Assembly: GCF_010119615.1 (NCBI RefSeq)
Contig: NZ_QOVG01000004.1
Coordinates: 62,001 to 126,000 of the forward strand
Reading direction: 5' to 3'
From: Pseudoxanthomonas gei
Lineage (GTDB): Bacteria; Pseudomonadota; Gammaproteobacteria; Xanthomonadales; Xanthomonadaceae
Length of the DNA stretch: 64,000 nucleotides
Under the pieces are notes generated by a model. That model saw only the letters and a list, made by a program, of their open reading frames with translations, was not told the DNA's origin and did not search any database. The stretch's first letter is position 1. Every line of letters starts with the position of its first letter. Both the position numbers and the translations under genes were made by a program. Shown here piece after piece: positions 24,695-34,380 of the stretch.

Positions 24695-25951
24695 ATGAAG
24701 AAGCTCGCCACACCCTCCGCGCCGCCCGTATCGCCCACCGCCAATGACCTGCGTGGACTGGGCCGGCTGGCCGTCGATGGCGTCACCGGCGTGACCAACC
24801 TGGTGGAGGCCATGCACGCGGCCATTACCCACCTGCCCGCGGTCATCGGCAGGCCAGCGCCTGCCACAACCAGCGGTCTCACCGGACTTGTCTATCGCGG
24901 CGTGCGCGGCGTTACCCAACTGGTAGGAACCGGCGTGGACCGCTCACTATCGGGTCTCGCGCCGTTGCTGGGTGGAGACGAGCCGTCGCCGCAACGTGAA
25001 GCCATACGCGCCGCCGTGAACGGGGTGCTTGGCGATCACCTCGAATCGAGCGCCAACCCCTTGGCGATTGCGATGCAATTCCGCAGCCAGGGGCAGCCAC
25101 TCGCGCTTTCCCCGCGGGCGCTTACTGCAAGCCTTCCCGATGCCACCGGGAAACTGCTGGTGCTGGTGCACGGCCTGTGCATGAACGACCTGCAGTGGAA
25201 CTACGCGGGCCATGACCACGGCCAGGCATTGCAGCAGGACCTCGGCTACACGCCGGTCTACCTGCATTACAACAGCGGCCGGCGCATCTCCCATAACGGC
25301 CTGGAACTGGCCGGCCTGCTCGAGCAACTGGTGCGTGCCTACCCGGTGCCCGTGGAGGAAATCACCCTGCTCTGCCACAGCATGGGCGGCCTGGTCGCGC
25401 GCGCCGCGCTTGACCAGGCATTGGCCAGCTCGCACGCCTGGGCGGGCCTGCCCACCCGCGTGCTGTTCCTGGGCACCCCGCACCACGGCGCGCCACTGGA
25501 ACGTGCCGGCAGCTGGGCCGACATGCTGATCGGCATCAGCCCCTACAGCGCTCCTCTGGTGCGCATCGGCAAGATCCGCAGCGCCGGCATCCAGGACCTT
25601 CGCCATGGCAACCTGCGCGATGCCGATTGGCAGGATCGCAACGGCGATGACCGCGCCGACGGCCGCACGCCCATGCCCTTGCCCGCCTCGGTGCTGGCCT
25701 ATGCAATGGCCGTCTCCACTCAGGAAGCCAGGGAAGACCGCGACATCCATTCGATCCGCGGCGACGGCCTGGTTCCCGTCGCCAGCGCCCTGGGCGTACA
25801 TGCCGACCGCGCCTTCGACCTGCGCATCCCCAAACCACGCCGATGGGTAGGCCATGAGGCCAACCATCTGGAATTGCTGGGCAGCCAGGCGGTCTACCGG
25901 CAGATGCTGCGCTGGCTGCGCAAGCCTGCAGCCCCGGCGGTCAAGGAGTAG
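24695..25951 (+). CDS. Alpha/beta hydrolase (lipase/PGAP1-like) with amphipathic N-terminal region
   Basis: A 418-residue hydrolase. The catalytic fold starts at about residue 145 with LLVLVHGLCMNDLQW (oxyanion HG) and has the nucleophile Ser229 in CHSMGG. The later GTPHHGAPLER, GDGLVPVASALG (acid) and GHEANHLELL (His) are as in lipase/PGAP1-like esterases. Residues 1-130 have no signal peptide but carry two similar amphipathic segments: GVTGVTNLVEAMH and GVRGVTQLVGTGVD. These might bind a membrane or granule surface. It follows the permease by 111 bp on the same strand. Substrate unknown; a polyester or lipid ester is plausible by context. Confidence 0.75.
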   Translation: MKKLATPSAPPVSPTANDLRGLGRLAVDGVTGVTNLVEAMHAAITHLPAVIGRPAPATTSGLTGLVYRGVRGVTQLVGTGVDRSLSGLAPLLGGDEPSPQREAIRAAVNGVLGDHLESSANPLAIAMQFRSQGQPLALSPRALTASLPDATGKLLVLVHGLCMNDLQWNYAGHDHGQALQQDLGYTPVYLHYNSGRRISHNGLELAGLLEQLVRAYPVPVEEITLLCHSMGGLVARAALDQALASSHAWAGLPTRVLFLGTPHHGAPLERAGSWADMLIGISPYSAPLVRIGKIRSAGIQDLRHGNLRDADWQDRNGDDRADGRTPMPLPASVLAYAMAVSTQEAREDRDIHSIRGDGLVPVASALGVHADRAFDLRIPKPRRWVGHEANHLELLGSQAVYRQMLRWLRKPAAPAVKE

Positions 25952-26024
25952 ACACTGTCTCTCCGCCCCCCTTGCTTCGCAGCTTCCCTTCACTGCGCCG
26001 CATTGCACGCGCAGTGACTGCAGC

Positions 26025-26453
26025 TCAACCCTTTCGTGGTGTCCCCTTCCGGTCGAAACAGTGCCGCCCCTGCCCGTGCAGCCATTCCTGGTCGATCCAG
26101 CCGCGGCCCGACTCCTGCGCGGTATCGGTGGTGAACACCGCACACAGGCGATAGGTGTCATGGCCGGTCGTTTCATAGCCGTAAGGCGCATCGGTTTGCG
26201 GATCCCGGGTGGCCAGGCGCACGCCGGGTTCGCTGGCCAGGGCCGCAAGGCTGGCTGGCAGCGGCTTGCCGGCCTGCGCACGGGTGGTGATCAGCATCGC
26301 GATGCGTGTCAGGTCCTGCTCGCGCTTTCGGTCCAGCCTGGATTCGCGCTGGGATGCTGGCGAGCCCATCACCAGCATTGCCCCTATCAGGGTGGCCACC
26401 ACCACCACGCTGGCGGCGATGGCAAGCCAGCGCCCGGCATTGCGAGTGCTCAT
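26025..26453 (-). CDS. Membrane-anchored hypothetical protein
   Basis: A 142-residue protein that I do not recognise. A single N-terminal membrane anchor (WLAIAASVVVVATLIGAMLV, about 9-28) is followed by a soluble domain with a basic helix (RLDRKREQDLTRIAMLI) and a Cys-containing C-terminus (YRLCAVFTTDT, then GRHCFDRKG). I start at ATG 26453, which overlaps the stop of the DUF5671 gene by 4 bp. The two are therefore co-translated and probably work together in the envelope. Confidence 0.7.
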   Translation of the reverse strand: MSTRNAGRWLAIAASVVVVATLIGAMLVMGSPASQRESRLDRKREQDLTRIAMLITTRAQAGKPLPASLAALASEPGVRLATRDPQTDAPYGYETTGHDTYRLCAVFTTDTAQESGRGWIDQEWLHGQGRHCFDRKGTPRKG

Positions 26454-27094
26454 GCCTCCTGTTCCTCCTTGCGCAGGTCCCACAGGTAATAACCGAACAC
26501 GGTGCCGGCGATCAGCGCGGCCACCACCACCTTGAGCAGGAAACGCAGGCTGAGCTCGCCGCCCAGCACGTTGTTGACCAGCGTGATCATGTCCACGATC
26601 AGCACGACCGCCGCCACGAACAGGGTCACGTACGTCAGCCAGCGGCGGATCGCCGAAAGCCGCTTGGCCGGACTGCGCGCAAGCTGCTGGCCGAGGTAGC
26701 GGGCGACGAACAGGAAAACCGGGAAGGCGATGATCACCGAGGCGGTGGACCAGCGGATCGAATCGGCCAGGCTCCTGACCACGTATTCGCTGTCGGCCGG
26801 ATCCGGCCAGGCCTGCTCGATCAGTTTGAACAGCAGGCTGCCCAGATGCCAGGCGGAAATGTAGAGCGTGGTGAACAGGGTCAGGTAGAGGAAGGCCTCT
26901 CGCGCCGACAGATAGGGACGTGGCCTGGGAACGGGCACGGGAAAGGCGACATCGGCGTAGACATTCAAGGCGCCGCGGATCTGCTCGGCCTGCCAGCCCG
27001 CCGAAACCAGCGCGGCCTCCATCGCTTGTTTCGACTCGCCCCTTGCCAGCGCTTCGCGCACGAACAGATCCAGGTCCTGGGTTGCTGAAGCCAC
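26450..27094 (-). CDS. DUF5671-domain membrane protein
   Basis: A 214-residue inner-membrane protein matching DUF5671. An N-terminal soluble helical part (DLDLFVREALARGESKQAMEAAL, then GWQAEQIRGALNVYAD) resembles a short helical protein-interaction region. Four hydrophobic segments follow, the first at about LYLTLFTTLYISAWHLGSLLF and the last at LLKVVVAALIAGTVFGYYLW. The function is unknown. It is the first gene of a two-gene unit with the anchored protein downstream (4-bp overlap). Confidence 0.75.
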   Translation of the reverse strand: MASATQDLDLFVREALARGESKQAMEAALVSAGWQAEQIRGALNVYADVAFPVPVPRPRPYLSAREAFLYLTLFTTLYISAWHLGSLLFKLIEQAWPDPADSEYVVRSLADSIRWSTASVIIAFPVFLFVARYLGQQLARSPAKRLSAIRRWLTYVTLFVAAVVLIVDMITLVNNVLGGELSLRFLLKVVVAALIAGTVFGYYLWDLRKEEQEA

Positions 27095-27195
27095 GTCGTT
27101 CTCACTTTGGAAAATCGTGGGTCGAATCTAGCAGCGGGCAATGCAATGCGCCAATCGCCAGGCGGCACGACCCCATAGACAGGCATCGCCCAAAG

Positions 27196-27219
27196 AAAAA
27201 GCGGGCCGAAGCCCGCTTT
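27196..27219 (-). terminator. Rho-independent terminator of pnp
   Basis: On the minus strand AAAGCGGGC and GCCCGCTTT pair around a TTCG tetraloop and run into a T-tract, 25 bp after the pnp stop codon. It is a textbook intrinsic terminator. Confidence 0.92.
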
Positions 27220-27244
27220 CTTTATGCAACCAGTAGGCAGCGGC

Positions 27245-29353
27245 TTACTCGGCCGCGACGCCCTCGCCTTCTTCCACGGCCTTCATGGACAGGCGGATGC
27301 GGCCCTGCTTGTCGACTTCCAGGACCTTGACCTTGACCAGGTCGCCTTCCTTCAACACGTCGCTGACCTTCTCGACGCGGTCGCTGGAGATCTGCGACAC
27401 ATGGACCAGGCCGTCCTTGCCCGGGGCGATGGTGACGAACGCACCGAAGTCCATCAGCTTGGCGACCTTGCCCTCGTAGATGCGGCCCGGCTCGACGTCG
27501 GACGTGATCTGCTCGATGCGGGCCTTGGCGGCCTGGCCGGCGGCGCCGTTCACCGAGGCGATGGTGATGGTGCCATCGTCCTGGATGTCGATCTGGGTGC
27601 CGGTCTCCTTGGTGATGGCCTGAATCACCGAACCGCCCTTGCCGATCACTTCGCGGATCTTGTCGGGGTGGATCTTGATGGTGATCAGGCGCGGCGCGAA
27701 CTCGCTCAGCTCCTGGCGCGGCACGGTCAGCGCAGCTTCCATTTCCTTGAGGATATGCAGGCGACCCTGCTTGGCCTGGGCCAGGGCGACCTTCATGATC
27801 TCTTCGGTGATGCCCTGGATCTTGATGTCCATCTGCAGCGCCGAGATGCCCTTGGCGGTACCGGCGACCTTGAAGTCCATGTCGCCCAGGTGGTCTTCGT
27901 CACCCAGGATGTCGGACAGAACCACGAAGTCATCGCCTTCCTTGACCAGGCCCATGGCGATGCCGGCGACGGGCGCCGAGATCGGCACGCCGGCATCCAT
28001 CAGCGCCAGCGAGCTGCCGCAGACCGAGGCCATCGACGAGGAGCCGTTGGATTCGGTGATTTCCGAGACCACGCGGATGGTGTACGGGAAGGCTTCCATG
28101 GTCGGCATCACTGCCAGCACGCCGCGCTTGGCGAGGCGGCCGTGGCCGATCTCGCGACGCTTCGGGCCCATCATGCGGCCGGCCTCACCCACCGAGTAAG
28201 GAGGGAAGTTGTAATGGAACAGGAAGTGTTCCTTGTACTCGCCGGCCACCGCGTCGATGACCTGGCCATCGCGGGCGGTGCCCAGGGTGACGGCGACGAT
28301 CGCCTGGGTCTCGCCACGGGTGAACAGCGAGGAGCCGTGCACGCGCGGCAACACGCTGACGCGCGAAGTGATCGGACGCACGGTGTCCAGCGCGCGGCCG
28401 TCGATGCGCACCTTGGTCTTGAGGACCGAGTTGCGCATGGTCTGGTATTCCTGCTCGCTGAATTCCTTGGCCAGGTCGCCATGGGTCCAGGCGTTGCTTT
28501 CGGCGTCGGCCGCCAGCGCGCTGATGGTTTCCTTCTTGACGCCGGAGATGGTGTCCTTGCGCTCGAGCTTGTCGCGCACCTGGAACGCCTGCGACAGCTT
28601 GTCGCCGATGGCGTGGCGGATGGCGCTGATCAGGCCTTCGTTGGTTTCCGGGGCGGACCAGGTCCACTTCGGCTTGCCACCTTCGGCAACCAGTTCATTG
28701 ATGGCGGCGATCGCCACCTGCAGCTGCTGGTGGCCGAACATGACCGCACCCAGCATCACGTCTTCGGACAGCTCGCGCGCTTCGGATTCGACCATCAGCA
28801 CGGCGGCGGCGGTACCGGCGACCACGAGCTCCAGCTCCGAATCCTTCAGCTCGCTGACGGTCGGGTTCAACAGGTATTGGCCGTCTTTGTAACCGACCTT
28901 GGCCGCGCCGATCGGGCCGTCGAACGGCGCACCGGACAGCGACAGCGCGGCGGACGCGCCGATCAGGGCCAGGATATCGCCGTCGATTTCCGGGTTCATC
29001 GACATGACCGTGGCGATGATCTGCACTTCATTGCGGAAACCATCGGGGAACAACGGGCGGATTGGGCGATCGATCAAACGGGAAATCAACGTTTCCTTCT
29101 CGCTCTGGCGGCCTTCACGCTTGAAGAAGCCACCCGGGATGCGGCCGCCGGCGTAGAACTTTTCCTGGTAGTCCACGGTGAGCGGGAAGAAGTCCTGTCC
29201 TTCGCGCGCGGTCTTGTTGGCCACGGCGCTGACCAGCAGCACGGTGCCTTCGCACGACACCATCACGGCGCCGCCGGCTTGGCGGGCGATTTCGCCGGTT
29301 TCCAGGGTGACCTGGTGCTTGCCGTACTGGAAGGTCTTGGTAATTTTTGCCAC
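27245..29353 (-). CDS. pnp: Polyribonucleotide nucleotidyltransferase
   Basis: A 702-residue polynucleotide phosphorylase, the phosphate-dependent 3'-5' exoribonuclease of the degradosome. Two RNase PH domains are visible: the first with [19 protein letters not shown], the second with [18 protein letters not shown] and the catalytic-side region [10 protein letters not shown]-like [16 protein letters not shown] domain ([20 protein letters not shown], about 560-610) and an S1 domain ([17 protein letters not shown], about 622-690) close the protein. It is a full-length protein. It lies downstream of rpsO, with a terminator between that allows partial read-through, as in E. coli. Confidence 0.97.
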   Translation of the reverse strand: MAKITKTFQYGKHQVTLETGEIARQAGGAVMVSCEGTVLLVSAVANKTAREGQDFFPLTVDYQEKFYAGGRIPGGFFKREGRQSEKETLISRLIDRPIRPLFPDGFRNEVQIIATVMSMNPEIDGDILALIGASAALSLSGAPFDGPIGAAKVGYKDGQYLLNPTVSELKDSELELVVAGTAAAVLMVESEARELSEDVMLGAVMFGHQQLQVAIAAINELVAEGGKPKWTWSAPETNEGLISAIRHAIGDKLSQAFQVRDKLERKDTISGVKKETISALAADAESNAWTHGDLAKEFSEQEYQTMRNSVLKTKVRIDGRALDTVRPITSRVSVLPRVHGSSLFTRGETQAIVAVTLGTARDGQVIDAVAGEYKEHFLFHYNFPPYSVGEAGRMMGPKRREIGHGRLAKRGVLAVMPTMEAFPYTIRVVSEITESNGSSSMASVCGSSLALMDAGVPISAPVAGIAMGLVKEGDDFVVLSDILGDEDHLGDMDFKVAGTAKGISALQMDIKIQGITEEIMKVALAQAKQGRLHILKEMEAALTVPRQELSEFAPRLITIKIHPDKIREVIGKGGSVIQAITKETGTQIDIQDDGTITIASVNGAAGQAAKARIEQITSDVEPGRIYEGKVAKLMDFGAFVTIAPGKDGLVHVSQISSDRVEKVSDVLKEGDLVKVKVLEVDKQGRIRLSMKAVEEGEGVAAE

Positions 29354-29479
29354 GTTGTCTGATCCTTGGTGATGCGCTATCGGTTGAACCGGATGCAGCC
29401 CATGCTGCAGGCGGATGGCCGGGTTGGTCCGGCCGGGTATCGCGGGTTGGAACCTGTCAGGGCGTGAATTTCGTCCCTT

Positions 29480-29512
29480 AAAACAAAACCGCGGCGCATT
29501 CCTGCGCCGCGG
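29480..29512 (-). terminator. Terminator between rpsO and pnp
   Basis: On the minus strand CCGCGGCGCA and TGCGCCGCGG pair around a 4-nt loop and are followed by TTTTGTTTT. It lies 12 bp past the rpsO stop codon. The 126 bp from here to pnp form its leader, in which I see no clear gene. Confidence 0.9.
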
Positions 29513-29524
29513 TCGGTATTCGGT

Positions 29525-29785
29525 TTAGCGACGCAGGCCGAGTTTCTCGATCAGGGTCTTGTAGCGCTCGCCATCCTTCTTCTTCAGGTAGTCGAGCAGG
29601 CTGCGGCGGCGGTTCACGAGCTGGAGCAGGCCACGGCGGCTGTGGTGGTCTTTCTTGTGGGTCTTGAAGTGGCCGCTGAGCATCTCGATGCGGGCGGTGA
29701 TCAGGGCGACCTGGACTTCCGGGGAGCCGGTGTCGGCGGGACCGCGCTTGTTGTCTTCAATGACTTTCTGGGTATCGATGGGCAT
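29525..29785 (-). CDS. rpsO: 30S ribosomal protein S15
   Basis: An 86-residue ribosomal protein S15 that binds 16S rRNA early in assembly of the small-subunit platform. The family signature is complete: [21 protein letters not shown], then [22 protein letters not shown] start at ATG 29785 (MPIDTQKV), with GAGAGAAG upstream. A longer open frame reads into the leader and has no family similarity. It has its own promoter at 29939-29967 and sits between truB and pnp as in most gammaproteobacteria. Confidence 0.97.
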   Translation of the reverse strand: MPIDTQKVIEDNKRGPADTGSPEVQVALITARIEMLSGHFKTHKKDHHSRRGLLQLVNRRRSLLDYLKKKDGERYKTLIEKLGLRR

Positions 29786-29938
29786 TTGTCTTCTCTCTGG
29801 ATGCGTGGCCTGCAGGAACGCGCTGGACCCCTGGTTCAGGGATGCGGTGCGCACCGCGGACTCGCCGTTTGCTGGATGCTGCGATGGATTGCCGCGAGGG
29901 TGATCTGTGTAGATCAAGGATGCCGAAAAGGCCGCGGC

Positions 29939-29967
29939 ATTGTAGTCGCCGGGGACTGGCAAGACAA
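29939..29967 (-). promoter_or_regulatory. rpsO promoter
   Basis: Reading the minus strand, TTGTCT (29967-29962) and TACAAT (29944-29939) are separated by exactly 17 bp. A start near 29932 would give a leader of about 145 nt that includes a small hairpin, GATCT/AGATC at 29902-29915. Confidence 0.7.
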
Positions 29968-29971
29968 GGTT

Positions 29972-31003
29972 TTACTCGATTTCGTGAGGCAGCATGGGTG
30001 AGGCTGGAGGTGAAACCGGAGCGGCGTGGACCGGTGAGTTTTCGCCTCCCGCCTCCCCTTTCACGTCTGCCCGCTCCCAGTTGAACAGGCGCTGCGGCGC
30101 CAGCACCCTGCCCTCATCCAGCTGGGCCAGCCCCAGCACCCTACCGGCACCGTCATAGACCGCGCACGACCCGACCGGCCCCGGAATGCCCGGCAGGCGC
30201 TGGCCCTGGCTGAAACGGCGTGCCGCTTCGTCGGCCAGGTCGATACGGGCGAAACCAATCAGGCCGGCATCGAGCGGCAGCAGGCAGGACTCCAGGCTGC
30301 GCTCGTCCCGCCTGGCAAGGGCCTGCAAGGCCTCCAGCGTCCACATGCGCGGCTCGCGGAAGGGCTCGACCCACAGACGACGCAGTTCCACCACGTGCGC
30401 CCCACAGCCCAGCAGCTCCCCCAGGTCGCGGACCAGGCTGCGCACGTAAGTCCCCGAACCGCACTCAACCTGCAGCCGCAGCAGCGGCTCGCCCCCATCC
30501 AGCAGGTCGTCGGCCGATTGCAGCTCCAGGCGGTGGACTTCGACCGCACGTGGCTCGACTTCGACCAGCTCGCCACGCCGGGCCTTGGCGTACAGCGGCT
30601 CGCCCCCGCGCTTGAGGGCGGAATAAATGGGCGGGCGCTGCTGGATGCGGCCGGTGAGCTGGCGCAGGGCCGCATCGATCTGCGGCAAGGTGTAGTGGCC
30701 TACCGGGCGCTCGAGCAGCGGCTGGCCTTCGGCATCATCGGTATCGGTGGTAACGCCGAGCCGGGCCACGGTGTCGTAGGCCTTGCGTGCGCCAAGCAGG
30801 TTGCCGGCGATCTTGGTGGCCTCGCCGAAGCACAGCGGCAACAGCCCGGTCGCCAGCGGATCCAGGCTGCCGGTATGGCCACCCTTCTCGGCGCGGAACA
30901 GGAAGCGTGCGCGCTGCAACGCCTGGTTCGAACTCAGTCCCTGCGGCTTGTCGAGCAGCAGGATGCCATCGAGGCGGCGGAATTTGACCTTGGGCAGCGA
31001 CAT
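29972..31003 (-). CDS. truB: tRNA pseudouridine(55) synthase
   Basis: A 343-residue TruB that converts U55 in the T-loop of tRNAs to pseudouridine. The catalytic Asp48 lies in [16 protein letters not shown], and the family motif [16 protein letters not shown] follows. A C-terminal PUA-like portion ends in a tail of about 30 residues ([20 protein letters not shown]) that is not part of the core. I use ATG 31003 (MSLPKVKF); a TTG twelve bases earlier is less likely. It is separated from rbfA upstream by a repeat element. Confidence 0.95.
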   Translation of the reverse strand: MSLPKVKFRRLDGILLLDKPQGLSSNQALQRARFLFRAEKGGHTGSLDPLATGLLPLCFGEATKIAGNLLGARKAYDTVARLGVTTDTDDAEGQPLLERPVGHYTLPQIDAALRQLTGRIQQRPPIYSALKRGGEPLYAKARRGELVEVEPRAVEVHRLELQSADDLLDGGEPLLRLQVECGSGTYVRSLVRDLGELLGCGAHVVELRRLWVEPFREPRMWTLEALQALARRDERSLESCLLPLDAGLIGFARIDLADEAARRFSQGQRLPGIPGPVGSCAVYDGAGRVLGLAQLDEGRVLAPQRLFNWERADVKGEAGGENSPVHAAPVSPPASPMLPHEIE

Positions 31004-31023
31004 GTATTGCAGCAAGCTTCTCT

Positions 31024-31096
31024 GTAGGAGCGGGCCTTGCCCGCGATGCTCTTCGTTGCCTGCCAGGAGAAGCCTCGCGGACAGGGCCCGCTCCTA
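31024..31096. repeat. GTAG-headed inverted repeat between truB and rbfA
   Basis: GTAGGAGCGGGCCTTGCCCGCG (first arm, from 31024) is itself a hairpin. The facing arm, ending GGGCCCGCTCCTAC at 31096, mirrors it, giving a 73-bp dimer. It is of the same type as the element at 17182-17280 and lies within the transcript joining rbfA and truB. Confidence 0.8.
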
Positions 31097-31110
31097 CAGT
31101 TCCAGCACAG

Positions 31111-31491
31111 TCACTTTTCGGAAGCGTCGTCTTCTTCAGCGTCCACCGGCGGCGGCGGCAGGTCGCGCAGCAGGTTTTCGATGCGTTCGCCACGATCCAC
31201 CGAGTCGTCGTAGTGGAAATGCAGTTCGGGAACGTGGCGCAGCTTCATCGCCTTTCCGAGCTTGTAGCGGATCTGCGGCGACAGCTCTTTCAGGTCCTTG
31301 ACCGCTTCCACGGACTTTTCCTGCATCAGCGCGGTCACGAAGACCTTGGCATGGGCCAGGTCGCGGGTGACCTCGACATCGGAGACGCTGATCGAAGGCA
31401 GGCCGTGCTCGCGCACGGCCTCGTGCACCAGCTTGCCGAGTTCACGGCGGAGCTGGGCGGAGACACGGTCGCTGCGGTGGAAGGTTTTCAT
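31111..31491 (-). CDS. rbfA: 30S ribosome-binding factor A
   Basis: A 126-residue KH-like assembly factor for the 30S subunit, needed for 16S rRNA 5'-end maturation and cold growth. The family start MKTFHRSDRVSAQLRRELGKLVHEAV and the core ISVSDVEVTRDLAHAKVFVT are clear, ending with LRHVPELHFHYDDSVDRGERIENLL. I start at ATG 31491. The longer frame upstream reads into low-GC repeat DNA and begins with a spurious hydrophobic stretch. The last 15 residues are an acidic tail. It lies between infB and truB. Confidence 0.95.
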   Translation of the reverse strand: MKTFHRSDRVSAQLRRELGKLVHEAVREHGLPSISVSDVEVTRDLAHAKVFVTALMQEKSVEAVKDLKELSPQIRYKLGKAMKLRHVPELHFHYDDSVDRGERIENLLRDLPPPPVDAEEDDASEK

Positions 31492-31494
31492 AAC

Positions 31495-31620
31495 GGTGAA
31501 TGGCCAAGAGTGAATGGTAAAGAGGAAAGTCAGGGCAAGAGCAAACAACAGCAGCAAGTGCAAAAAAGAAATCTCGGCGACTTGCTCTAACTATTCACTC
31601 TTCACCCTTCACCATTTACC
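31495..31620. repeat. Degenerate 7-bp repeats between infB and rbfA
   Basis: This spacer is visibly poorer in GC than its surroundings. It holds heptads such as CTATTCA, CTCTTCA, CCCTTCA, CCATTTA in a row at 31591-31618, and TGAATGG-type heptads in the opposite sense at 31496-31516. AAGAGTGAAT (31506-31515) and ATTCACTCTT (31593-31602) are exact inverted copies. Confidence 0.7.
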
Positions 31621-31623
31621 GCC

Positions 31624-34251
31624 TCAAAGCGTGCGCTGCACTTCGATGCGCTCGAAGCACTCGATCTGGTCGCCCGGCTGCACGTCGTTGTAGGCCTTCA
31701 CGCCGATGCCGCACTCGGTGCCGTTGCGCACTTCGTCCACGTTTTCCTTGAAGCGGCGCAGCGATTCCAGCTCGCCTTCGAACACCACCACGCTGTCGCG
31801 CAGTACGCGGATCGGCTTGCTGCGCTTGACCGTGCCCTCCACGACCATGCAGCCGGCGACCGCGCCGAACTTGGAGCTGCGGAACACGTCGCGCACCTCG
31901 GCAATACCGATGATTTCCTCGCGGATTTCCACGCCCAGCAAGCCGGAAGCCACCTGCTTCACCTGGTCGATGACGTCGTAGATGATCGAGAAGTAGCGCA
32001 GGTCGACGCCGTTGGACTCGACGATGCGGCGCGCGGCCGCGTCGGCGCGCACGTTGAAGCCGATCATGGTGGCCTTCGAGGTCAATGCGGAATTCGCATC
32101 GGACTCGGTGATGCCGCCCACGCCCGAGTGGATGATGTTGATGCGGATCATGTCGTTGGACAGGGCCACTAGCGACTGCTTCAGCGCTTCCACCGAACCC
32201 TGCACGTCGGCCTTGATCACCAGGTTCAGCACCAGCTGGGCGTCGCCCTTGCCGAGCTGCGACATGATGTCTTCCATGCGGCTGCCCGCGGACTGGACCA
32301 TGCGCGATTCGCGGCGCTTGATGTCGCGCTGCTGGGCCACGTCCTTGGCCAGCCGCTCGTCGGCCACCACCACGAAATCATCGCCCGCGTCGGGCACGCC
32401 CGACAGGCCAAGCACCTGCACCGGGATCGACGGGCCGGCTTCGGCCGGCTGGCCTCCGGTCTCGTCGAACAGCGCGCGCACGCGGCCGTACTGGGTACCG
32501 CACACCAGGTAATCGCCCTTCTTCAGCAGGCCCTGTTGCACCAGCACCGTCGCGACCGGGCCGCGGCCCTTGTCCAGCGAGGATTCGATGACCACGCCGC
32601 TGGCGCGGCCTGTGTAGGAAGCCTTCAGTTCCAGCAGCTCGGCCTGCAGCAACACCGAATCGAGCAGGTTGTCGACACCGTCGCCGGTCTTGGCCGAGAC
32701 TTCCACGAACTGGGTATCGCCACCGAACTCTTCGGCCACCACTTCGTGGGTCAGGAATTCGTTCTTCACGCGACCCGGATCGGCATCGCTCTTGTCCATC
32801 TTGTTGATGGCGATGATCAGCGGAACCTTGGCCGCCTTGGCCAGCTTCACTGCCTCGATGGTCTGCGGCATGACGCCGTCATCGGCCGCCACCACCAGCA
32901 CCACGATATCGGTGAGCTTGGCGCCACGTGCGCGCATCTGGCTGAAAGCCGCGTGTCCGGGCGTGTCAAGGAAACTGATGACGCCCTTGCCGGTTTCCAC
33001 GTGGTAGGCGCCGATGTGCTGGGTGATGCCACCCGCTTCACCATTGGCGACCTTGGTGCGGCGGATGTAGTCCAGCAGCGAGGTCTTGCCATGGTCTACG
33101 TGGCCCATGATGGTCACCACCGGCGGACGCGGGGACTGTTCGCCCTGGTCGGTCTCGCTGTGGGCAATCAGATGGTCCTCGACGTCGCCGCTGTCGGCGC
33201 GCACCACGTTGTGTCCGAGTTCCTCGGTCACCAGCGCGGCGGTGTCATGGTCGATGCTCTGGGTGATGGTCGCCATGACGCCCATCTTGAACAATGCCTT
33301 GACCACGTCGCCGCCCTTCAGCGCGAGCTTCTGCGCCAGGTCGGCCACGGTGATGGTCTCGCCGATGGCCACGTCGCGCACGATCGGCGCGGTGGGACGC
33401 TCGAAACCATGGTTGCCGGTGCCGCCGCGCGATTGCTCATGACGGCGCGGCTTGGGCTTGCCACGGGTGGTGGTGCGGCGGGCGCGGTCGGCGGCGGAAA
33501 GATGCAGCTGGCCGGCGAAACGCTGGGTGCTGTCGTCGTCTTCCACGCCGGCGACCATCGCATGCGAACCACGGGTCTTGTGCTTGCTGGCGGTGGTCGC
33601 ATTGCGGTCGTCGGCGCGCGGCGGATCCTTGCGCACTGGCGGCTTGGGCACATGGTGGCCACCGACGGCGGGCTTGGCCGCCCGGGGAGCGTCCGCGTCG
33701 TCCGCAGGCGCGGCGCCGGTGGCAGCAGCCACGGCTTCGGCATCGGCCTGTGCGCGCTCTGCCTCGGCCTTGAGCCGGATGGCCTCTTCAGCAAGGCGCA
33801 CGCGGTCACGCTCGTCGGCACGCTTCTTGTCGGTCTCGGCCAGACGCTGCTGTTCTTCCAGGTTGCGCTGGTTGGATTCCTGCAGCTTGCGCAGCGCATC
33901 GGCGCGCTCGTCGCTCGGCGGAGCCTCGACCTCGTCGCTCTTGATATAGGTGCGCTTCTGCCGAACCTCCACGTTGACCGTGGTCTTGGTGCGTCCCGCG
34001 GCGACCGTCACTTCCTGCACCTTGCGGCGATTGAGGGTGATCTTCTTCGGCGCGTCGGCATCCTCGGCAGGCTTGTCGGCCTTGCCATGGGTGCGGCGCA
34101 GGAAGCCGAGCAGCTTCATCTTCTCGGTGCTGGTCACGGCCTGGTCGGGACCGCTGAAGCTCATGCCGGCCTCGGCCAGCTGCTCCAGGAGTTTTTCGAC
34201 CGGCGTATTGACCAGTTCGGCAAGCTTGCGGATGGTGGTTTGCTGCGTCAT
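31624..34251 (-). CDS. infB: Translation initiation factor IF-2
   Basis: An 875-residue IF-2, the GTPase that brings initiator tRNA to the 30S subunit and joins the 50S. It has the N-terminal IF2_N domain (about 5-52: [20 protein letters not shown]), then a long charged Ala/Lys/Glu linker, and a second IF2_N-like part near 295-345. The G domain has GHVDHGKT at 383-390, DTPGH, and NKMDKSDAD. Domains II-IV follow up to [16 protein letters not shown]. It is full length for the long bacterial form. It lies downstream of nusA, the usual metY-rimP-nusA-infB order. Confidence 0.97.
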   Translation of the reverse strand: MTQQTTIRKLAELVNTPVEKLLEQLAEAGMSFSGPDQAVTSTEKMKLLGFLRRTHGKADKPAEDADAPKKITLNRRKVQEVTVAAGRTKTTVNVEVRQKRTYIKSDEVEAPPSDERADALRKLQESNQRNLEEQQRLAETDKKRADERDRVRLAEEAIRLKAEAERAQADAEAVAAATGAAPADDADAPRAAKPAVGGHHVPKPPVRKDPPRADDRNATTASKHKTRGSHAMVAGVEDDDSTQRFAGQLHLSAADRARRTTTRGKPKPRRHEQSRGGTGNHGFERPTAPIVRDVAIGETITVADLAQKLALKGGDVVKALFKMGVMATITQSIDHDTAALVTEELGHNVVRADSGDVEDHLIAHSETDQGEQSPRPPVVTIMGHVDHGKTSLLDYIRRTKVANGEAGGITQHIGAYHVETGKGVISFLDTPGHAAFSQMRARGAKLTDIVVLVVAADDGVMPQTIEAVKLAKAAKVPLIIAINKMDKSDADPGRVKNEFLTHEVVAEEFGGDTQFVEVSAKTGDGVDNLLDSVLLQAELLELKASYTGRASGVVIESSLDKGRGPVATVLVQQGLLKKGDYLVCGTQYGRVRALFDETGGQPAEAGPSIPVQVLGLSGVPDAGDDFVVVADERLAKDVAQQRDIKRRESRMVQSAGSRMEDIMSQLGKGDAQLVLNLVIKADVQGSVEALKQSLVALSNDMIRINIIHSGVGGITESDANSALTSKATMIGFNVRADAAARRIVESNGVDLRYFSIIYDVIDQVKQVASGLLGVEIREEIIGIAEVRDVFRSSKFGAVAGCMVVEGTVKRSKPIRVLRDSVVVFEGELESLRRFKENVDEVRNGTECGIGVKAYNDVQPGDQIECFERIEVQRTL

Positions 34252-34380
34252 TCGGATCCCGTGACCTTCTTATGCGCCCCCCGCGTATTGCGAAGGGAAC
34301 GCGGATTCTAGCCCTGTATTCTCCAGGGCGGCGTTCATTGCCGGCTCATACGCCGCTTTCCATACGTGTCTGGATGGCGC

